From Candidatus Moraniibacteriota bacterium (GTDB lineage: Bacteria; Patescibacteriota; Minisyncoccia; Moranbacterales; UBA2206), in contig DPJH01000004.1 of NCBI GenBank assembly GCA_003543115.1, positions 1 to 61,763 on the forward strand: a stretch of 61,763 nucleotides of DNA. The letters are read 5' to 3'. Position numbers and translations under genes: made by a program. Below the pieces are notes generated by a model. It worked only from the letters and a program-made list of their open reading frames with translations. It ran no database searches and was not told the origin of the DNA. Shown here piece after piece: positions 16,674-23,930 of the stretch. The first letter of the stretch is position 1, and each line of letters begins with the position of its first letter.

Positions 16674-17027
16674 ATGGACGATTGTATTTTTTGTAAAATT
16701 ATCAAAAAAGAAATCCCGTCAGATATTATCTACGAAGATGAATACGTGCTGGCCTTTAAAGACAGAAACCCCATAGCGCCAGTCCACATTTTGATAATTC
16801 CAAAAAAACACATAGCCATGATAAGCGATTTGGATGAAGGAGATGAAAAGATAGCAGGAAGATTGATTATGACTGGGAAAAAAATAGCCCAAAATTTGGC
16901 AATTTCACATAAGGGGTATAAATTGCTGTTTCGGGTAGGCAAGGGTGGCGGCCAGGAGGTAATGCATATTCATTTGCATTTGATAGGAGGAGCTCGGCTA
17001 TATGAAGAAATAAGGCCGATTAGTTGA
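16674..17027 (+). CDS. HIT-family (histidine triad) nucleotide hydrolase, HinT-like
   Basis: 117 residues. CIFCKIIKKEIPSDIIYEDE opens the domain, PVHILIIPKKHI is the middle strand and EVMHIHLHLIGG carries the HxHxH catalytic triad. Hydrolyses nucleoside phosphoramidates or AMP adducts such as aminoacyl-AMP. It starts 11 bases after hisS, which suggests cotranscription and a possible link to aminoacyl-adenylate clearance. The CxxC near residues 4-7 is usual for the bacterial HinT type. Confidence 0.9.
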   Translation: MDDCIFCKIIKKEIPSDIIYEDEYVLAFKDRNPIAPVHILIIPKKHIAMISDLDEGDEKIAGRLIMTGKKIAQNLAISHKGYKLLFRVGKGGGQEVMHIHLHLIGGARLYEEIRPIS

Positions 17028-17085
17028 CATTAGGGCAGATAACATGCAAAATGTTAATAGATAAATTAGGAAAGGAGGTTTTATT

Positions 17086-17340
17086 ATGATCGAAGTAAAA
17101 AAGAAAGACAGAGAAACATCTGAGAGTTTGATCAGGCGTTTTTCTCGTCGAGTGCAGCAAAGCGGAGTTTTGGTAAAAGCGAGAAAAACAAGATTTAGAA
17201 CGGATGAAAAAAGCAAGATTGAACTTCGCCAAGGCGCAATGTATAGGGCTAAAGTGAAAAAAGTCGTGGATCGTTTGAAAAAAATGGGCAAATTTGATGA
17301 TGAAAACTTCAGGCAAGCTAAGAAGAAAATCGTTAAATAA
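17086..17340 (+). CDS. rpsU: 30S ribosomal protein S21
   Basis: 84 residues. IEVKKKDRETSESLIRRFSR and the basic helix VQQSGVLVKARKTRF match bS21, but the protein is longer at the C-terminus than usual (about 60-70). It sits next to the mRNA 3'-end of the anti-Shine-Dalgarno on the 30S subunit. It has one of the few strong ribosome binding sites in the window, AAAGGAGG at 17070-17077, which is unusual given that S21 helps Shine-Dalgarno use. Confidence 0.85.
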   Translation: MIEVKKKDRETSESLIRRFSRRVQQSGVLVKARKTRFRTDEKSKIELRQGAMYRAKVKKVVDRLKKMGKFDDENFRQAKKKIVK

Positions 17341-17343
17341 CCA

Positions 17344-17413
17344 AATGCGAATAGTCGCGAATGTGAAGCGAATTTATTCAAAGGCATATAATTTTAATTA
17401 TTTGCGACAATCA
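17344..17413. repeat. GCGAAT-type palindromic intergenic element (copy 1)
   Basis: Between rpsU and yqeY. Contains AAATGCGAAT, TCGCGAAT, GCGAATTTATTC and ends ATTATTTGCGACAATC; outer CAAAT/ATTTG can pair. Similar word order occurs at 37345-37432, 45937-46010 and 58736-58800. Confidence 0.6.
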
Positions 17414-17415
17414 AT

Positions 17416-17865
17416 ATGTTGAAACAAAAAATTTTTGAAGATCTAAAAGCTGCTATGAAAGCCGGAGAGACCGAAAAACGCGATGTTCTTCGCATGCTTG
17501 ATTCTATGATAAAAAACACTGAGATCGAACTTAAAAAAAGAGAAGAAGGACTCAGTGATGAACAAGTGTTGGAAGTCATTGGGAAAGCAGTCAAGCAAAG
17601 AAAAGATGCTATTACCCAATATCAAGAAGGCGGACGGCCGGAACTGGCTGAAAAAGAAAAGACGGAAGTGGAAATCCTTATGGCCTACATGCCTGAACAG
17701 CTGAGTGAAGAAAAAGTGCGAGAAGCTGTGTTGGAAATTATTGCCCAGACCGGAGCTGTCAGTAAGGCTGATATCGGGAAGGTGATGGGACAAGCCATGA
17801 ACAAGCTAAAAGGACAAGCTGATGGCAATGTGGTGAAAAAAATCGCAGAAGAGTCTTTGCAATAA
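17416..17865 (+). CDS. yqeY: GatB/YqeY domain protein
   Basis: 149 residues, the full length of the family. KIFEDLKAAMKAGETEKRDV and LRMLDSMIKNTEIEL are the usual start; the C-terminus contains SKADIGKVMGQAMNKLKGQA DG as in the GatB tail domain. YqeY proteins resemble the tRNA-binding tail of GatB; the function as a free protein is unsettled. Next to rpsU, as in many Gram-positive and CPR genomes. Terminator follows at once. Confidence 0.88.
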   Translation: MLKQKIFEDLKAAMKAGETEKRDVLRMLDSMIKNTEIELKKREEGLSDEQVLEVIGKAVKQRKDAITQYQEGGRPELAEKEKTEVEILMAYMPEQLSEEKVREAVLEIIAQTGAVSKADIGKVMGQAMNKLKGQADGNVVKKIAEESLQ

Positions 17866-17880
17866 AGATTTTCAAATATA

Positions 17881-17911
17881 AAAAATCCTTGGTTAACCAA
17901 GGATTTTTTTT
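17881..17911 (+). terminator. Rho-independent terminator after yqeY
   Basis: AAAAATCCTTGG-TTAA-CCAAGGATTTTTTTT: 12-bp stem, 4-base loop, T-run. Confidence 0.9.
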
Positions 17912-17912
17912 G

Positions 17913-17921
17913 TGTTATAAT
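17913..17921 (+). promoter_or_regulatory. Extended -10 promoter for ybeY
   Basis: TGTTATAAT (TG, one base, TATAAT) immediately after the terminator and 18 bases before the ybeY start, implying a leader of about ten bases. Confidence 0.6.
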
Positions 17922-17938
17922 AATCACATTGTGAATTA

Positions 17939-18394
17939 ATGAAACAAATGAAATTAGATATTGAAGTCAATAATAAAACCAAAAGTCCTGTGGCTGATGA
18001 TTTTTTTGCAATGGTAGCTGAAAAGACGATACGGATTGCCGGCCATGATTTTTTGCAAGAAAAAAATGTTTCTATCAGCGTAGCTTTGGTTTCTGAGGAA
18101 GAAATGCAAAAAATAAACAGAGAAAGCAGGCATAAAGACAGCGTCACCGATATCTTGTCTTTTTTTGAATATGAGAACATTGAGAAGATAAAAAGCGCCA
18201 AGGAGAAAGAAATATTTTTAGGAGAGCTTATATTGTGTTATGATGATATAGGGAAATATGCGCACAAGGAAAACATAGAATTAAAAAAAGAATTGACAAA
18301 TGTTATTTCACACGGAGTGCTGCATCTTTTGGGCTTCTCTCATGGAGAAGAAATGTTTTCGATTCAAAAAAAAGTAATCAATGAAATTTGTTAA
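17939..18394 (+). CDS. ybeY: Endoribonuclease YbeY (16S rRNA maturation)
   Basis: 151 residues. The metal site is HGVLHLLGFSH (HGxLHLxGxxH) and the preceding conserved segment is RHKDSVTDILSFFE. A single-strand endoribonuclease for 16S rRNA 3'-end processing and ribosome quality control. An alternative start at MKLDIE (17948) is possible. The last 14 bases overlap the start of dgkA, so the two are translationally linked, a common pairing. Confidence 0.9.
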   Translation: MKQMKLDIEVNNKTKSPVADDFFAMVAEKTIRIAGHDFLQEKNVSISVALVSEEEMQKINRESRHKDSVTDILSFFEYENIEKIKSAKEKEIFLGELILCYDDIGKYAHKENIELKKELTNVISHGVLHLLGFSHGEEMFSIQKKVINEIC

Positions 18395-18758
18395 TAATAT
18401 GAGAAGGTTTAAAAGTTTCGCCATAAGTTTGAGGCATGCAATCAATGGACTGAGTTATGCCGTTTCCAATGAGAAAAATTTTCAAAATGAAATCATTGTG
18501 GCTTGTCTGGTTATTGCGGCTATGATTTTCTATAAGGTCTCTCCCAGTGAAATGATAGTTTTATTTCTGGTTATCATGGGTGTTTTGGTGATGGAGCTTT
18601 TGAATACTGTGATGGAAAGGATAGCTGATATACTCAAGCCCAAGGTGCATCCTTACGTAAGAGTGATTAAGGATTTGATGGCAGCGAGCGTTCTTGTTTC
18701 TTCATTATTGGCAATAATTATAGGTTTAATTATTTTTATTCCTCATATAATGGCATAA
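18381..18758 (+). CDS. dgkA: Diacylglycerol / undecaprenol kinase
   Basis: 125 residues, three hydrophobic helices. The DgkA signature is present as VMELLNTVMERIADILKPK with the conserved Glu, Asn and Glu, and the RVIKDLMAASVLVSS helix that follows. Phosphorylates undecaprenol (Gram-positive type) or diacylglycerol in the inner membrane, recycling lipid carrier for wall synthesis. The KNFQNEIIVACLVIAAMIF segment is the first membrane helix. Overlaps ybeY. Confidence 0.85.
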   Translation: MKFVNNMRRFKSFAISLRHAINGLSYAVSNEKNFQNEIIVACLVIAAMIFYKVSPSEMIVLFLVIMGVLVMELLNTVMERIADILKPKVHPYVRVIKDLMAASVLVSSLLAIIIGLIIFIPHIMA

Positions 18759-18836
18759 GAAAATGTCAGGAATTGCAGAATAAGGGTTTTTATAATATAA
18801 TTTAAAAATGAATATAATACTCTAAAACAAAAAATC

Positions 18837-20099
18837 ATGGCAAGTCGTGATATTGTTGTTGGCATTGATATTGGCTCAACGAGCGTAAGAACTGTGATTG
18901 CGCAAGTTTTTCCTGAAGAAGAGAAACCACGAATAATCGGGGTTGGTTTAAGTGCGTCTTCAGGAGTGCGAAAAGGAGTGATTGTTGATTTGGAAGAAAC
19001 CATAAAATCAATCAATGATTCGGTTGAGCGTGCGGAAAGGACGGCTGGGGTTGCGGTTAATCAGGCAGTGGTGAGTATTGGAGGCAGCCATATCACATCG
19101 CAAAATTCCAAGGGAGTGATTGCGGTCGGAAAGGCTGACGGAGAGGTAACCGAGAGTGATATAAATAGGGTCATAAATGCCGCTCAGGCAATTTCCATTC
19201 CCGCCAACAAAGAAATTATCCATATAATTCCTGAAAGTTATTCCTTGGATGATAATAAAAATATTAAGGATCCGTTAGGAATGAATGGCGTGCGCCTAGA
19301 AGTGGATGCCATTATCATCGAGGGATCGACTCCTTTTATTAAAAATTTAACCAAATGTTTTGAGCAAGCTCGCATCAATATTTCAGATTTTGTTTTGGCG
19401 CCGCTTGCAGCCACTAAAGCCACTCTCACTAAAAGACAAAAAGAGCTAGGTGTGGTTTTGGTAGATATCGGAGGAGGGACAACTTCAATTGCTGTCTTTG
19501 AGGAAAATAATCTTGTGCATACGAATATTTTGCCTATCGGAGGAAATCATATCACTAATGACATCGCCATAGGTTTGCGTACTTCAATTGATGTGGCAGA
19601 AAAAGTCAAGCTTGAATATGGAAATGCCTCTCCTAGAGAAATCAGTAAGAAAGAAGAAATCAACTTAGCTGAGATAGATGCCAATGAAGAGGGAATGGTT
19701 TCTCGTTATCATGTGGCGGAAATAATTGAAGCGAGATTGGAAGAAATTTTGCTGCTGGTCAATAAAGAATTAAAGGAAATTGGCAGAGAAAAACTTTTGC
19801 CGGCTGGCGCTGTTATCACCGGAGGCACGGCAAAACTGCCAGGAGTAGTTGATCTGGCGAAAAATATTTTAGGTTTGCCTGCGCAAACTGGTTTCCCTAT
19901 GCAAATGGGGGGGTTGATCGATAAAGTAGATGATCCAACTTTTGTGACCGCTGTAGGGTTGGTTTTGTGGGGATGGGAAAATATGTCAGTATCCAAATCG
20001 AGAGGGATAATTGATGGAAAATTGGGAGAAAGATTTTCAAGTAGCGTGGGAGGATCAATCGGAGGATTAAAAAAATGGCTAGGTAAATTTTTGCCATAA
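18837..20099 (+). CDS. ftsA: Cell division protein FtsA
   Basis: 420 residues, actin-like ATPase fold. VVGIDIGSTSVRTVIAQV is the phosphate-1 loop, GVVLVDIGGGTTSIAVFEE the phosphate-2 loop, and AVITGGTAKLPGVVDLA the adenosine loop. The last residues, GGLKKWLGKFLP, form an amphipathic membrane-targeting helix. Anchors FtsZ to the membrane. An apparent TATAAT is near 18796-18801. ftsZ follows after 262 bases with its own promoter. Confidence 0.93.
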   Translation: MASRDIVVGIDIGSTSVRTVIAQVFPEEEKPRIIGVGLSASSGVRKGVIVDLEETIKSINDSVERAERTAGVAVNQAVVSIGGSHITSQNSKGVIAVGKADGEVTESDINRVINAAQAISIPANKEIIHIIPESYSLDDNKNIKDPLGMNGVRLEVDAIIIEGSTPFIKNLTKCFEQARINISDFVLAPLAATKATLTKRQKELGVVLVDIGGGTTSIAVFEENNLVHTNILPIGGNHITNDIAIGLRTSIDVAEKVKLEYGNASPREISKKEEINLAEIDANEEGMVSRYHVAEIIEARLEEILLLVNKELKEIGREKLLPAGAVITGGTAKLPGVVDLAKNILGLPAQTGFPMQMGGLIDKVDDPTFVTAVGLVLWGWENMSVSKSRGIIDGKLGERFSSSVGGSIGGLKKWLGKFLP

Positions 20100-20154
20100 A
20101 ATAACAACAATAAATTATTTATTAAGGCTAAAATAAAGCTAAAATAAAAGACCT

Positions 20155-20182
20155 TTGCATTTTATTCAAACTCATATATAAT
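20155..20182 (+). promoter_or_regulatory. Promoter upstream of ftsZ
   Basis: TTGCAT (20155-20160), 16 bases, TATAAT (20177-20182), giving a leader of about 170 bases. An imperfect inverted repeat around CACATA/TATGTG (20268-20286) lies in that leader. Confidence 0.55.
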
Positions 20183-20361
20183 TGTAATTAGACCGTTACA
20201 GTGAGAACAAAAAATGATTTGAAAGGCGGCAGGCGGACAAAAACAAATACATAAATGCGTAATTTGACACATAGTTATTATATGTGGTAAATTTACTTAC
20301 TAAAGAACTAGAAAAGATAGCCAAGAAAATTCATTAAATTTCAAATTTATACAAAAAATAT

Positions 20362-21639
20362 ATGGCAGAAATAAAACCACCGGTAGAAACATTTGCTCGC
20401 ATTAAAGTCATTGGAGTTGGCGGTTCTGGAGGAAACGCAATTAGTCGTATGATAGAGGCTAAGTTTAAGGGTGTGGAATTTGTTGCGATCAATACGGATG
20501 CACAAGATCTGCATCACAATAAGGCTCAAGAAAAAGTCCATGTGGGAAAAAATTTGACCAAAGGATTAGGCGCAGGAATGAACCCGGATATCGGCCGTCA
20601 AGCAGCGGAAGAAAATCGCGATGAAATTCAAGAAGTAGTGAAAGGAGCTGATATGGTTTTTGTCACTTGCGGCTTGGGCGGAGGAACAGGATCGGGAGTA
20701 GCGCCGATTGTAGCTGAAGTGGCCAAGGAATCAGGAGCATTGACTGTAGCGGTTGTTACCAAGCCATTTGCCTTTGAAGGAGCGCAAAGAAGAGCTATCG
20801 CTGAAGAAGCTTTGGAAAACTTGCGTGAAAGAGTGGATACATTGATAACAATCCCAAATGACAAGCTGCTTCAAATTATTGATAAAAAAACAACCTTGAT
20901 CAATTCTTTCAAGATCGTTGATGATGTTCTTCGTCAAGGTGTGCAGGGAATATCTGATTTGATCACAAAGCCAGGAATCGTTAATGTTGACTTTGCAGAT
21001 GTGCGTGCCATTATGTCCAACAGCGGATCAGCCCTTATGGGAATTGGAATCGGATCAGGCGAAAACAGGGCGGCTGACGCTGCTAAAGCTGCTATAAATA
21101 GTCCGCTGCTCGAACTTTCTATCGATGGGGCGAAAGGAGTCCTGTTTAATGTCAGCGGTGCCTCTGATTTGACCATGCTTGAAATCAATGAAGCGGCTAA
21201 TATTATTACGGAATCAATCGATCCTAATGCGAAGGTCATTTTTGGAGCAGTAGTGGATGAAACAATCAAGAAAGGCGAATTGCAAATTACCGTAGTGGCC
21301 ACTGGCTTTGATGCGGACAAGGTAAAGGAATCTCCATTGGAAAAAATGTCAAGAATGTCCATAGCTCAATCAAAAGCTGTAGCTGGCGCTATTTCTCAGA
21401 ATAATAATGCTCACAATAATATTTCTGTTTTGAAAAACACTTCTCAACTGGAGAAAGAGGATGAAATCGAAGAGCCAAAAATAACTTTCCCTGAAAAGTT
21501 TGAATCCAGAATGATAATCAAGGAAAAGGTCCAGCCGAAACCCACTCGACCTGCTTTCAGCGCTATGGAAAAATCTTTGGAGGATGATGATAGCGAGCTT
21601 GAAATCCCGGCCTTCATCAGGAGGAAGATGGGGAAATAG
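20362..21639 (+). CDS. ftsZ: Cell division GTPase FtsZ
   Basis: 425 residues. IKVIGVGGSGGNAISRM opens the GTPase domain; the tubulin signature is CGLGGGTGSGVAPIVAE; synergy-loop residues lie in LMGIGIGSGENRAADAA. After a variable linker (residues ~330-400) the protein ends LEIPAFIRRKMGK, the conserved C-terminal peptide (IPAFLRR) that binds FtsA and other partners. Forms the division ring together with the adjacent ftsA. Terminator follows. Confidence 0.96.
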   Translation: MAEIKPPVETFARIKVIGVGGSGGNAISRMIEAKFKGVEFVAINTDAQDLHHNKAQEKVHVGKNLTKGLGAGMNPDIGRQAAEENRDEIQEVVKGADMVFVTCGLGGGTGSGVAPIVAEVAKESGALTVAVVTKPFAFEGAQRRAIAEEALENLRERVDTLITIPNDKLLQIIDKKTTLINSFKIVDDVLRQGVQGISDLITKPGIVNVDFADVRAIMSNSGSALMGIGIGSGENRAADAAKAAINSPLLELSIDGAKGVLFNVSGASDLTMLEINEAANIITESIDPNAKVIFGAVVDETIKKGELQITVVATGFDADKVKESPLEKMSRMSIAQSKAVAGAISQNNNAHNNISVLKNTSQLEKEDEIEEPKITFPEKFESRMIIKEKVQPKPTRPAFSAMEKSLEDDDSELEIPAFIRRKMGK

Positions 21640-21659
21640 AATTTCAAAACTTTTATAAT

Positions 21660-21693
21660 AAAAAACACTGATATGAAATAATCAGTGTTTTTT
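21660..21693 (+). terminator. Terminator after ftsZ
   Basis: AAAAAACACTGAT / ATCAGTGTTTTTT, 13-bp stem, 8-base loop, ending in a T-run. Confidence 0.9.
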
Positions 21694-21774
21694 ATTTTTA
21701 TAGGCAGCTTTTAAATACAAGATTCTTGTTGTCAAGTTATGTCCCTTGAATAAATCGCTGCTTTTGCAATTTTA

Positions 21775-21783
21775 TGGTATAAT
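21775..21783 (+). promoter_or_regulatory. Extended -10 promoter, surface protein paralog 1
   Basis: TGGTATAAT at 21775-21783. About 60 bases from here to the start codon are nearly identical to the leader of paralog 2 (23890 on), so promoter and gene were duplicated together. Confidence 0.65.
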
Positions 21784-21815
21784 AAAATCAATTAAAACAA
21801 ACTTAAAAAAATACT

Positions 21816-23762
21816 ATGCAAAACAAAAAACTAAAAGCTATCATTCTGGGGTCGCTCTCAATTGCTTTGTTTGTGGCGACATATGTAGCGATAAGCAATA
21901 AAGCAGGTAACAAGAGGTCAATCACAGACCAGCAAGAATTGTCTCAAGGTAAAGAGGCGGACCAAGGGTTGTATAAACAAGCTTTGGATGAATATGATGT
22001 CAGGATGTGCGAACAGATAAGCGATGAATCAATAAAAAACAATTGCTTGGCAGCAATTAGAAATTCGAAACCGACGGTGGGTCAGATGATAATGTTATCC
22101 CAGAAGGGAAACTATTCATTTAATGAAGATGATTATGCCGATAGATCGATTGAATTTCTGGAAGATTTTTTAAGGAGCAATCCTAATGACGTTGATGCTC
22201 TCATTGGTATGGGATATGCCTATGAGACAAAAAGGGATTATGTCAAAGCTTTGGAATATTATAATAAGGCTCTTAATCTTAACTTAGAGTATGCTGCAAC
22301 ATATAATCGGATAGGGCATGTCTATGATTTGATGGATGGGGCGAAGAAGGCAGAGTCATATTATAAGAAATCTTTAGAAATCCAGCCAGACTATCTTGAC
22401 CCCAGTTTAAATTTGGCGAGGATTTATTATCGCAGAGATGAGGTTGAAAAAGCTAGGATTTATTTTGAAAAAGCTTATTCAAATCCCGGTGTCAACAACA
22501 GAACCAAGGCCGAAATCGGGTATTTGTTTTCAATAATCAGTCTTGATGCAGGTGATTTAGCTAAAGCTAGGTCTTATGTGGATCAGGCAGTTAAAGATGA
22601 CCCTTCTTTTCCTATGGGATGGGTTGGGAAAGGTCAGGTGAGATTTTCTGATACCAAAACAGCAAAATCTCTTCAAGAAGCAGAGGCGATGTTAGCTGAG
22701 GCGCTTTCCTATTTTGATAAAGCGATAGCGCTTAATAAGAATCAAACATTCGCATATTTGAATAAAGGGAGAATATTGAGTGCAGTAGGAAGGACACAGG
22801 AAGCTGTAGACAGCTTTAAGCAGGCTAAAAATATTCTCAGTCAAGACACGACTTTAATGGGAGATGAAAAAAAGATAGTCGAAGATACTCTTAATAGGCT
22901 CTTGTTGGCAACAGGAAAAACATCTTTCTTTAATGGCCTATTCATTGAAAACGTTTATGCAAGTGATGATTATCAAGATGCTTTCAATTGGTGGGTTGAT
23001 AAAGTTCATGAGCAGCTTCCTGATAGACCTGGACACACTTGGGTTATTCAAGGCACTACAGCAGTGTGTGTTCCAAATGGAGCTACGGTTGGTTTCACAT
23101 ATAATCCGCCTGCACCTTGTGCTCCATCTTGGGGGGCATGGGGTTCTTGCAACTGTTCGACGGGAAAACAATCGAGGTCGGATGGCTGTGGCGGTTCTGA
23201 AACGCAAGACTGTTCTTGTGATGGAGCTTGTGGAACGGCTAGCGACTCGCCTAATTATTCTGCTGAAGCATCATTTCCTGGATCCCGTACTACTTGTAAT
23301 CCAGGTACAGCAAACGATTGGTCAAACTCCAGCCATGATCCGCAAGTGGGAGGATCTGTTAGCTGGATATGTCTTGGGGTAAATGGCGGTCGTTCAAGTG
23401 GCACGTGTGTCGCAAATAGAGATTATTACCAGTGCAGAAATTCAAGCTTGCCAAGCAATTCCATAGCTTGTCCCATAGGTGGCAATCAGGTAGCTTCATC
23501 TGCTAATGCTAATTATGTCCTGGCAGAATCTTGTAGCGGCAATAGCACGAGATGCGAATCCAAATGCAATGACTCCCAAGGAGGCCAGTGCGGTAATCGG
23601 GTCTATACTTATCGTAATGGCTCTTGTCAAGTCTGCACGCCGAACTGTTGCGAGAAGAATACCTGTATCGGACAGAGCTGCGATAATGGATGCGGCAACA
23701 GCGGCGTAAGCGGAATCAAGGATTGTCGCAATGAAAACTGGCAGGAAGTGAGTCCGAATTAA
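21816..23762 (+). CDS. Membrane-anchored TPR / TSP1-like / Cys-rich protein, paralog 1
   Basis: 648 residues. One membrane helix near residues 8-27 (KAIILGSLSIALFVATYVAI) is followed by a short helical module with Cys-x12-Cys (DVRMCEQISDESIKNNCLAA), then TPR repeats over ~100-345 (for example LIGMGYAYETKRDYVKALEY, YNRIGHVYDLMDGAKKAESY). After FIENVYASDD the protein becomes Cys-rich: a TSP1-like stretch CAPSWGAWGSCNCSTGKQSR near 435, then a DGACGTAS... module with WICLGVNGGRSSGTC, and a final Cys-dense tail ending NENWQEVSPN. Likely exported with the C-terminal part outside the cell; function unknown. Confidence 0.75.
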   Translation: MQNKKLKAIILGSLSIALFVATYVAISNKAGNKRSITDQQELSQGKEADQGLYKQALDEYDVRMCEQISDESIKNNCLAAIRNSKPTVGQMIMLSQKGNYSFNEDDYADRSIEFLEDFLRSNPNDVDALIGMGYAYETKRDYVKALEYYNKALNLNLEYAATYNRIGHVYDLMDGAKKAESYYKKSLEIQPDYLDPSLNLARIYYRRDEVEKARIYFEKAYSNPGVNNRTKAEIGYLFSIISLDAGDLAKARSYVDQAVKDDPSFPMGWVGKGQVRFSDTKTAKSLQEAEAMLAEALSYFDKAIALNKNQTFAYLNKGRILSAVGRTQEAVDSFKQAKNILSQDTTLMGDEKKIVEDTLNRLLLATGKTSFFNGLFIENVYASDDYQDAFNWWVDKVHEQLPDRPGHTWVIQGTTAVCVPNGATVGFTYNPPAPCAPSWGAWGSCNCSTGKQSRSDGCGGSETQDCSCDGACGTASDSPNYSAEASFPGSRTTCNPGTANDWSNSSHDPQVGGSVSWICLGVNGGRSSGTCVANRDYYQCRNSSLPSNSIACPIGGNQVASSANANYVLAESCSGNSTRCESKCNDSQGGQCGNRVYTYRNGSCQVCTPNCCEKNTCIGQSCDNGCGNSGVSGIKDCRNENWQEVSPN

Positions 23763-23790
23763 AAAATATTTTTTCACTTCCAATAGCCAT

Positions 23791-23822
23791 AAAAAACGCT
23801 GATTCCATGTCAGCGTTTTTTT
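23791..23822 (+). terminator. Terminator after surface protein paralog 1
   Basis: AAAAAACGCTGA / TCAGCGTTTTTTT, about 12-bp stem, T-run. Confidence 0.85.
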
Positions 23823-23889
23823 ATTTTAATTTTTGGTAATGTTATTTCAAGTTATCCCCATTGGCTAAAGTGCTGCTTTTGCAATTTTA

Positions 23890-23898
23890 TGGTATAAT
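23890..23898 (+). promoter_or_regulatory. Extended -10 promoter, surface protein paralog 2
   Basis: TGGTATAAT, same context as at 21775 (TTGCAATTTTATGG before it), part of the duplicated leader. Confidence 0.65.
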
Positions 23899-23930
23899 AA
23901 AACCAATTAAAACAAACTTAAAAAAATACT

